Source: Channallabes apus (lineage: Eukaryota; Chordata; Actinopteri; Siluriformes; Clariidae). From it: a stretch of 64,000 nucleotides of DNA. Of this stretch, positions 56,394 to 64,000 are shown in pieces (positions within the stretch are counted from its first letter, which is position 1; each line of letters begins with the position of its first letter). Made by a program: the position numbers and the translations under genes. The DNA is taken from the NCBI GenBank assembly GCA_030522415.1, contig CM060106.1, positions 24,010,074 to 24,074,073 on the forward strand, written 5' to 3'. The notes below the pieces were generated by a model. That model saw only the letters and a program-made list of their open reading frames with translations, searched no databases and was not told the DNA's origin.

Positions 56394-57883
56394 TTAGCTA
56401 TATAGGCAAATGGATAGTCAAGTCCCATCTGAATTATAGTCTAAACATGATACAGATGTAGGCCTACTTAAATCAGCCAGCCAACTATAAGTACAACGTA
56501 AACCAGATGTAGAACCGCCCAGAGTAAGACAATATGCTTTACGACCTGAGGCAAAAGCGGGTATATAGAACACTATTGAAGGCCTTGTAAAAGCATCTGT
56601 GCTAAAACAGACCAGTTGTTGCAATACTCCTATTTTTCCCGGTGATTAAGCCAGGTACAAATAAATGGCATCATGTGCATAATTTGCATGCAGTTACTAG
56701 TAAAACAGGAAAGTATCCAGCAGAAGTTCCAAATCCACACACACTGCTGACTAATGTCCCTCCCTAAGTCAAATATTTTATTGTAATATTTGTTCAAGCC
56801 TTCTTCAGTGTTCAAATGGCAGAAAAGAGTAACTACTGCATTTATTTGCATTTACAAGTGCAAGTTGACAAAATAGATACCAAAAATGCCACGGTGGTTC
56901 AAACATTCACTGTATATATTCAATCAGAGGTGGAAGCTGATTTGGGAGGTTAAAGGATAGAAGATAGCCTGGGTCAGCATATGGGTGACGGTTTAATATG
57001 ATTATCATCATTAGAAACATGCCAGAATGATTCCATTAAGGTACACCGTAAGCTAGTAAGGAGGTCATAAAGTGTCATAAACTAAACTACAATACTGTAA
57101 GCCTCGAGTTAAATTGTTAAGGTGACTAATTTCACATGATACAATAGCCATAGCGCCTACTCAATTAGAAGGCATAAGTAAGGCACCAGTGTCACAGCCT
57201 GATAAACAGTGATGACCTTTCTAGGGTTAACAGGTTTCATGCTGACTGGAGTAAGGAATATGCAGGAAAAAACAGCTCCACTAAGGGAGATAATAATGAG
57301 AAAAGAAGAACTGCAAGATCTAAGTGCTCCCTTAAAATAGAACACAGATATACTGTTAGCATTTGAATCCATCAAAAAGAAATGCAGACTGCACCTACTT
57401 TAGGTATACAGTACCTGATTATAGCAATCCGTTCTATCGGTATGTAGTGAACCAAGCTGATGGATCTACCTCAGCTATACTGATGCAGGAAACTTGCAGT
57501 GATAGGAAAAACCAGTCCCTAGCTTACTACAGCACTAAGCTAGATAATATAACTCAAGGTGACCCAACATGCTACCAACAGGGTTTATAGTTGTACATTA
57601 TGCATATAGAACAGCATCTTCATTGACAACAGGTTACCGATAGATTGTATAAATTGATTAAAAACAAGGGGAAGGTGTTCTAACCCAAGCTCGCCTCCAA
57701 ACATATTCTTCACTGCTCACATATCCAACATTAATATAAAGCGATGTGACACAGTTAATCCAGCTAACTTAATCACTTAAACCTATAAAGGAGTGACTAA
57801 GTTTTGTGGCGAACTCATTGGCATTTACTAGGTTACGACCTGATCTTGAATCTAAGCCTATAGCTGAAGCGGAAGTGACTTAA

Positions 57884-60646
57884 CCCTGGAGAACCCATGG
57901 GGTCATATTTGACCCAGACTTTTATTTCATCGTCATATTCAACCCACACACCAAAGTAAAGATTTCTTTTTGCATTACAACCCAGTGTCCCCTATGTGAA
58001 CCCATAACACTGACATCTAGTTGTAACTTACTGAACTAACCTGATTTTTTTTCACATCAAACATGGCTGCTACTGTGCTTTTTATTTGGTGATCTAAAAG
58101 CTGATGTCAAGCTGTGACCAGGTGAGTGGTACAAATTCTATGTCATCAACAATGATGTTTAGATGTTATAGAATATGTAGAATTAAGTTTTGGAAAGTTT
58201 AAAATTTTTTCAGTAACTTTAATTTGATTGTAAATATGAGGGGCCACAGGTGACCCATTGGGTTAAAGTGGTGCAGATTTAGCATGCTAATACATGATGC
58301 TGAGTAACATAGGATATTATAATCTGAGTAGTCATAGGGTGTTTTTTTGTATATTTTCTTGTATTTTAACAAGTATATATGTGTAAAGATGTATGTTTAT
58401 GTATATGTGATTTTTTGTATTTTACTTTTGTATTTTTTTTATTGGTTTTCAGTAAACTAGCAAACAATGGCTTCCGCTTCCCATAAACGGCACTATACGA
58501 TACAAGAGGTGCTAGATGAGATATGTGCCGATGACAGTGACTTTGGGACAGATAATGACTCTGATGATGAGGATTACATCTTCCCTGGTGATGATATTGC
58601 TGATGATACCAGTGAGGAGGAGAGTAGACAGGCAACGAGTGAGGAGATATACTCAAGTGATGATGATGTTCCACTTCCTCAAAATCAATCTCAAACAAAA
58701 ACTGTGCAGATGGCATACAGGTGGCGAAACAGACCTTACAATCCACCTCAAATAAACTTTCATGGCCCACCCATCCTTCCAACAGACCCAACTGGCATCA
58801 CTGAGACACCTTTTCAATACTTCCGCCGGTTTGTCACCCATGAAATGCTTGAGCTTATAGCAGAATATACCAATTGCTATAGTGTTCAAAAGCTAGGCAA
58901 GTGTGTGAACACTAATGTAAAGGAAGTGGAACAGTTGCTGGGAATGTACTTTCGGATGGGACTTGTGGAAATGTCTGGAACTAGAACGTATTGGGAAAAT
59001 GAATCAAGATATGCTCCAGTGGCAGACATCATGAGCAGGAACCGTTTCCAACTCCTTCTCTCAGTCATCCACTTTGTAGACAATGAGACAGCAAATGAGG
59101 AAACAAAGAAGGACAGATTGTGGAAGCTAAGGCCATTCCTTGTCATGTTTCGTGAACAGTGCCTGAAAGTGACACCAAAATGTCAGCAGTCAATTGATGA
59201 AATGATGATTCCCTACAAAGGAAAATTTAGTCAGATTAGACAGTACATCAAAGGGAAACCACATCCTTGGGGTTTCAAAGTTTGGGCACGGTGTTCAGTG
59301 GAAGGATTCCTGCATGATTTCTCAGTGTACCAGGGTAGGGGTAGTGTAGATCAAAGGCAAGGTAATCTTGGCTTGGGTGGTGATATTGTTGTCCAATTGT
59401 GCGAGACACTTGAGAAACATGTTGGGTACCAGATTTTTGCTGACAACTTCTTCACATCAATGGGACTAATAGAAAAACTATTAGAATTTGGCTTCATGTT
59501 CACCGGTACTGTGCGCAATAACAGACTTGCTAAATGTCCATTGTCAAGTAAGAAGGACATGAAGAAGAAATGTCGAGGATATTACGAATACAAAGTGGAG
59601 TCTAAAACCAATGTTATCTGCCTGAGATGGCAGGACACAAATCCAGTGACACTCATGTCATCGCATGCTGGCCCAGACCCCGTGGACAAAGCAAAAAGAT
59701 GGAACAAGATCAAGAAAGACTACATTGAGGTAGTCCGCCCATTCATTATCAAGGAGTACAACACAAACATGGGGGGCGTGGACATGCTTGATGCACATGT
59801 CTCCCGCTGCAAGTTTTCAATGAGGACAAAGCGTTGGTACCTCATACTGTTCTGGCATTTCATCACGTTAGGTTTGATAAATGCCTGGTTGCTGTACAGG
59901 AGAGACTGTGTGTTGCTTGGAGTCACTGGCAGTACTGTCTACAAGCTGAGGAGATTCCAAGCATTGGTAGCCCAAGGCCTGATTGAAGTGGGGACAGCCA
60001 AAAAAAGGTGTCGGGTTTCCCAAGAAGATGGTAGTGCTAGCACTCCAAGGCTGCCAAAAATGGTGAGGGTGAAACCAAGCAATGACGCTCGTTATGATCA
60101 ATTGGCCCACTGGCCTGTCAAGGTGGAGAAACGACGTCGCTGTCTTGTGTGCAAGAAAATCAAGACAGACACCAACTGTGAGAAGTGTAACATTCCTCTT
60201 TGCTTCACTGAACGAAGAAACTGTTATCTGGAATATCACACCAAATGAAAGTTTTTTACTAATTTGTTACTGTGTGTGGTAAACATTTTTGCATATCTGT
60301 TCATTTTACATGTTTTTTGATAGGTTGGCATGTTTGATGCCAGTGTTTTTTGTTCCTGCCTTAGTCATTGATGAAAAGTTAAAATCAATAAATATATTTT
60401 GAAATGAGAATCTGGTCTTTCCTTACTAAGAAAGAACTCCTGCCTTTATGTCATGAGTGAAAGTAACCAGTTGGTAAAACATACTGGATATCCCAAGGGG
60501 TCATATATGACCCATGTCATTACATGTAGTAGGAAAGGGTTAATTAAAAAAAAACACCTGTTTTAGGGTTCACTGGGTCTGTATCATCATTTCAGCCAAA
60601 GGAGATAAATTTCCTATTAGGATAAGGTGGTCTGGGTTTTCCAGGG
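57884..60646 (+). mobile_element. intact 2.76-kb piggyBac transposon
   Basis: TTAA lies at 57880-57883 and 60647-60650. The 13-bp TIRs are CCCTGGAGAACCC and, on the opposite strand, CCCTGGAAAACCC. Near each end sits a palindromic word, ggggtcatatttgaccc at the left and ggggtcatatatgaccc at the right. It contains one complete transposase gene. The target is unit 4 of the ERV array; unit 2 preserves the uninterrupted TTAA version. Confidence 0.95.
58467..60248 (+). CDS. piggyBac transposase, 593 aa
   Basis: A single open exon from ATG to TGA. The acidic N-terminus (about 20-66) is typical. The DDE_Tnp_1_7 core holds the three catalytic aspartates: Asp244 in SIDEMMIPYKG, Asp326 in FADNFFTS and Asp439 in GGVDMLD. 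The C-terminal cysteine-rich zinc-binding domain (about 560-590, CLVCKKIKTDTNCEKCNIPL) binds the TIRs. It excises and inserts at TTAA without leaving a scar. The length matches active family members, and all key residues are present, so the copy may be functional. Confidence 0.95.
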   Translation: MASASHKRHYTIQEVLDEICADDSDFGTDNDSDDEDYIFPGDDIADDTSEEESRQATSEEIYSSDDDVPLPQNQSQTKTVQMAYRWRNRPYNPPQINFHGPPILPTDPTGITETPFQYFRRFVTHEMLELIAEYTNCYSVQKLGKCVNTNVKEVEQLLGMYFRMGLVEMSGTRTYWENESRYAPVADIMSRNRFQLLLSVIHFVDNETANEETKKDRLWKLRPFLVMFREQCLKVTPKCQQSIDEMMIPYKGKFSQIRQYIKGKPHPWGFKVWARCSVEGFLHDFSVYQGRGSVDQRQGNLGLGGDIVVQLCETLEKHVGYQIFADNFFTSMGLIEKLLEFGFMFTGTVRNNRLAKCPLSSKKDMKKKCRGYYEYKVESKTNVICLRWQDTNPVTLMSSHAGPDPVDKAKRWNKIKKDYIEVVRPFIIKEYNTNMGGVDMLDAHVSRCKFSMRTKRWYLILFWHFITLGLINAWLLYRRDCVLLGVTGSTVYKLRRFQALVAQGLIEVGTAKKRCRVSQEDGSASTPRLPKMVRVKPSNDARYDQLAHWPVKVEKRRRCLVCKKIKTDTNCEKCNIPLCFTERRNCYLEYHTK

Positions 60647-61734
60647 TTAATTTGTTGATGGAGCTAGTTTAGAGACCAGGTAGAAAGTCACACAGGGTAT
60701 TCAGTAGTGATGAAGGATGGAGAAGATTTTAAACCTATCCTATCTCAGCATTGTACACAACCGTGTTCTGCTCAGTTAGCTGAGTTGAAATCGCTCACCG
60801 CTGCTTGTCAATTAGCCAAAGGTCTAGTGGCAAATATTTTTACAGATTCAGCCTATTCCATGGTGTTTGTCATCTGGTTGGAACCGTATGGAAGCAAAGG
60901 TTTAAAAAGCATGAAGGAACTCCCATTCAAAGTGCTGAACGGATAAGTAAACTAATGTCTGCTCTGATGCTACCAAGATGATTGACTTTTAATGAATGTC
61001 AGACCCGTAAAAAAGGGAAATGACTGTGTTGCTAAAGGTAACAACATGGCAGATTTAGAAATGAAGCGTGCATCAAAATGGCAACTAGCTGTGCAGGCGC
61101 CTATAGTCCTTATAGAACCACAGCCTCAGTAAGAGGATATCATTTGTACTCAACATCAAGCAGGTCCGTACGAGCGCTCGATGTGGCTCCAGAGGGGAGC
61201 GCATAAGGACGCACAGGGTATTTGGTGTCCACATGAAGGTCTGATTATAGCACCCACAGCACTGGTGAATATTTCTGGTTTAAATGCTCATGGACTGGGC
61301 CATTGTGCAAGAAGACAGGTTGTGAGAAAAATCAGGCAACATGAGTATTGGTCTTTATATCTGCATGCTATGGTTGAAGAGTTCCTAGCTTCATGGGAGA
61401 TATGTGCTATGCGTAATGTCAGGAAGGAAACAGCGACACCTATAAGCTATACACCGGTACCAGAATGATCATTTAAAGGGCACCTACGGTGCTACATGGA
61501 CTTTTTCAAGCTGTTTGGACTGCATTGTGTGTTAGGAGAGTGTGTACACAACCACTCTACAGTGATAAAGAGCCGCCCAGCAATTTTCTTTTAATTTAAT
61601 AATATAAGATGCCCCTTCTGAAATCAGCCCGTTTTCAAAAGCCTGTCGGTGTGACTTCAGAGCCGTCGGCCATCATTTTTCTAAACTGGAGCAAAATGGC
61701 ACCTACATGAGTGTGGTGTGCAGTTTGTTGCAGT

Positions 61735-61806
61735 ATTGTGGTGGTCTAGTGGTTAGGATACGGTGCTTTCACGTGGGAGACCCGGGTTTGATTCCTGCTT
61801 AAGGTA
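61735..61806 (+). tRNA. tRNA-Glu-like pseudogene
   Basis: ggtggtctagtggttagga carries the A box and cgggtttgattcctg a weakened B box. The anticodon position reads TTC in ctttcac. The acceptor stem does not pair well, and the B box departs from consensus, so it is probably not functional. Confidence 0.45.
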
Positions 61807-61982
61807 CATGCTTTTTTTGCACTACATATTTATAAAGTTTTTCTAAAGTTCGTTTAGTAACGAGGCGAGTGCGCTATGATTCGGTAAGCTTTTCTGACAT
61901 AAGGAGAGACTCAGTCAAACACACACACACACACAAAATGCTTCGCGTGTATGTTGTCCTATTCCCGGCATCTATATGACTC

Positions 61983-61995
61983 ATTCACATACACA

Positions 61996-62044
<49 letters not shown>
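61983..62044. repeat. (AC)n microsatellite
   Basis: About 28 units, with a shorter run at 61920-61935. Confidence 0.95.
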
Positions 62045-62047
<3 letters not shown>

Positions 62048-62242
62048 GTCTGCCAGAAAGGTCTCTGTTTATTAACAGCAAAAGATCGGTATAAATATGT
62101 TTGATAAACGCCTGTGCTATAGACATACGTTACTACAAATTAACCATTGTAAATGTCCTGGTGAGATCCCGGAAAAAAACAATGCTTCGCGTGTATAAGG
62201 TCGCGGGTTGAATAGCCGGCATTTCCAAGCGGCAGCCATTAA

Positions 62243-62314
62243 TCCTCCGTGGTCTAGTGGTTAGGATACGGCGCTCTCAGCGCAGCAACTCGAGTTCGAT
62301 TCCCGGTCTGGGAA
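62243..62314 (+). tRNA. tRNA-Glu(CTC)-like sequence
   Basis: tggtctagtggttaggata, loop ctctcag with anticodon CTC, and T-arm gagttcgattcccggt match tRNA-Glu closely. Anticodon-stem and acceptor-stem pairing is imperfect, so it is a pseudogene or a tRNA-derived repeat head. Confidence 0.5.
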
Positions 62315-62358
62315 GTCAAAAAAGTTTTACAACCAGATTCACATGTAAAATTTTATAT

Positions 62359-62360
<2 letters not shown>

Positions 62361-62429
<69 letters not shown>

Positions 62430-62462
62430 TGCATAATAAAAATCTTACAAAATATAGGGGAA

Positions 62463-62508
<46 letters not shown>

Positions 62509-62560
62509 AAAAAATATATATATATATCCCCTATATTTTGTAAGATTTTTATTATGCCCT
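62361..62560. repeat. (TA)n tracts flanking a ~30-bp inverted repeat
   Basis: A (TA)n run at 62361-62427 is followed by cataataaaaatcttacaaa and atataggggaa, more TA repeats, and then the reverse complement tcccctatattttgtaagat and ttttattatg. The DNA can form a long hairpin. Confidence 0.85.
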
Positions 62561-62675
62561 CATTTGTACATTGTATATTTGTACAACTATTTTACTAATA
62601 AAATTTATTTTCTTTAGTATTTCTTTTTATTGATATTTATTCCTTACGTATAAGCTTTTATTTTATTTTTAAGGT

Positions 62676-62756
62676 CACTGGCTGTCGTATAAGCATTTCA
62701 CTGCATATCATACTGTGTATGACTGTGTATGTGACAAATAAAATTTGAATTTGAAT
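62676..62756 (+). repeat. SINE/LINE-type 3' tail
   Basis: gcatttcactgcatatcata followed by gtgacaaataaaatttgaat is a common fish retroposon tail; only the tail is recognisable. Confidence 0.5.
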
Positions 62757-62781
62757 CAAAGGAGAGGAAGATAAGTGGAAG

Positions 62782-62787
<6 letters not shown>

Positions 62788-62828
<41 letters not shown>
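62788..62828. repeat. (GA)n microsatellite
   Basis: About 20 GA units. Confidence 0.95.
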
Positions 62829-62834
<6 letters not shown>

Positions 62835-63289
62835 TATGGGAAGGTGAGCGTGAATGATCAGATGCAAGAGGAGACAGGAAGATAGCAGCAGGGAAGATTT
62901 AACACGTTAATATCAGATCTATGAGGAAGAGAGCAAGAGAGTAGAAATAACTCCTTTATATATAAAATAATTCTAACATCATGTAAAATAATTTTTAACT
63001 GTTTTTAAAATATTTTTAACTGTTGTCAAAGCTATACCCCACTTGTATTGTGAAGACACGCCCCACAGAACTGGGGGGCGGGTTCAGTAGAGGTCATTAA
63101 CATTTAAAGGAGCATGTACTGAAACAGGTTGCTGAGAACAGAGCTACTTTTTACCAGGTAAAAGTAATGTTTTTTTTACACAACAATTGAGAATTTTTAA
63201 TTAAAGTATATTACAAACTTTTCATTAGGACCCTAAAGAATCATATTAACTTATGCAAAATTGAGTCTGTATGGCTCCTTTAATCACTT
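62829..63289. other. non-coding, probable fish repeat fragment
   Basis: It contains cattaacatttaaaggagca and ggtaaaag words seen in widespread fish repeats. No gene. Confidence 0.35.
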
Positions 63290-64000
63290 AGTGGTGAACG
63301 ATGTGGGTAGGATAAAGTAGTGTTCTGGGCGAAAGATACATGCTTGTAATAACTGACAGATTTAGTAGATGAGTAAAAGCAATAATATCTGCAGATGAAG
63401 AGTAAGGAACAGTTATCAAATCGTAAGGGAAGTCTAGATTTGAAATTCCATCAGAGATGAGTTCCGACAATAGATCAATATTCATTCAGAAAATGTAAGA
63501 CAGGTGCTGCAACGGTTGGGAAAAAGCTAAGATTTGTGGATGTCCACAGTCCCAGGGGAAGGTAGAGAGTGTAAATGGTAATCTCAAAGCCAAGGTTAAT
63601 AATAATTGTAGTATTACAATGCTAAACTAGGTTTTAACTGATGCTGTACCAACGAGCTAACAAGCATGCAACCTAACACAAATACACACCTAACCCCGCG
63701 TGAAATGCTTACGGGTCGACCCATGCCTGTGCCATTCTGTAGAAGCCATGTAAAGGCCACCGCTTAAACAATTTTGAAAAACTTATATGAAGAAACTAAC
63801 TGCCGTACATGAAGTAATCTATGTGCAGGAATAGAACAAGGAGGAAGAGATGCTCCGTGTCCCATCACTCCAGGAGACCAGGTCTATCTGCGAGTGTTCA
63901 GGAGGAAGTGGCACAAGCCCAGGAGGGAGGGGCCCCACAATGTGTGGCAGCCACTCCAACAGTGATTCAAGTGAAAGACAAGACCGTGTGGTATCACTTG
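63290..64000 (+). pseudogene. ERV integrase core end and C-terminal domain, decayed
   Basis: Near 63545-63600 a frame reads SQGKVESVNGNLKAKV, the end of a retroviral integrase core. At 63865-63940 the C-terminal domain follows (VYLRVFRRKWHKPRREGPHN), as in gammaretrovirus-like integrases. Stops separate the pieces. It continues the pol interrupted at 61500 and runs off the window. Confidence 0.7.

Larger units (their letters stand above)
55994..61500 (+). pseudogene. ERV pol tandem unit 4, with assembly gap and piggyBac insertion
   Basis: Without the 200 N and the 2.77-kb insertion (element plus one TTAA), its length is about 2,540 bp, equal to unit 1. It lacks the 20-bp block like unit 1, has the TTAA site like unit 2 and the caggcgcctat wording of unit 3. 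After 61500 the sequence no longer returns to the unit start. Confidence 0.88.
61501..63289. other. insertion within the ERV integrase, rich in microsatellites
   Basis: Integrase homology stops near 61500 and resumes near 63290. Between them are two tRNA-Glu-like sequences, (AC)n, (TA)n, a hairpin, a LINE/SINE-type tail and (GA)n. No protein gene. It is composite rather than one recognisable element. Confidence 0.5.

Noticed and set aside
55994..56428. 144-codon - strand frame including unknown residues
   Set aside because: It crosses the 200-N gap and is antisense to ERV pol debris repeated in every unit.
62658..62867. 69-codon serine/leucine-rich - strand frame
   Set aside because: Translation of a (GA)n microsatellite.

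Overview
The window is nuclear DNA from a vertebrate, almost certainly a teleost fish. It has spliced genes with GT-AG introns, and its mobile elements are typical of fish: L2/CR1-like and RTE-like LINEs, Tc1 relics, a piggyBac, a decayed endogenous retrovirus and many microsatellites. There are no bacterial signals. Two host genes lie tail to tail. The 3' exons of slc8b1 (mitochondrial Na+/Ca2+ exchanger NCLX) are on the + strand at 412-1111 and 26735-26923. The 3' eight exons of a lysosomal acid phosphatase gene (acp2-like) are on the - strand from 42514 down to 31094. Nearly everything else is transposon.

1112-26734 is one slc8b1 intron of about 25.6 kb built from nested insertions. An old L2-like LINE (3250-3974 plus 20195-20880) was split by a TA-flanked inverted-repeat element (3977-20192). 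That element was then invaded by a 1.97-kb element carrying a small gene-like unit (4248-6218) and by a 10.5-kb transposon (8622-19160). The large transposon is the most interesting object here. It has ~1-kb terminal inverted repeats (TIRs), a 6-bp target duplication ATATTA, a 678-aa SAM-like/HECT-like protein in three exons on +, and a convergent 389-aa DDE integrase-type protein in two exons on -. Each end carries nine ~21-bp subterminal repeats. Further right, a nearly full-length L2/CR1-type LINE (about 21111-26180, on -) has an esterase ORF1 and an endonuclease/RT ORF2 in the same frame, separated by a single TGA; ORF2 has no ATG before or within its endonuclease.

26924-31093 is the region between the two gene tails. 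The last acp2 intron (31228-36558) holds a second copy of the TA-flanked element (31297-36497), with four tRNA-like modules in alternating orientation. Other acp2 introns hold a 322-bp MITE and an RTE fragment.

From 43680 to the right edge lies a broken LINE, then an ERV: a partial LTR, a tRNA-Ser-type primer site and gag debris. After these comes a dead 2.55-kb pol segment repeated four times in tandem. One unit contains a 200-N assembly gap and an intact 2.76-kb piggyBac transposon. The integrase 3' part reappears at 63290-64000 after an insertion rich in microsatellites and tRNA-Glu-like sequence. The 5' exons of acp2 were not found and presumably lie beyond the right edge.
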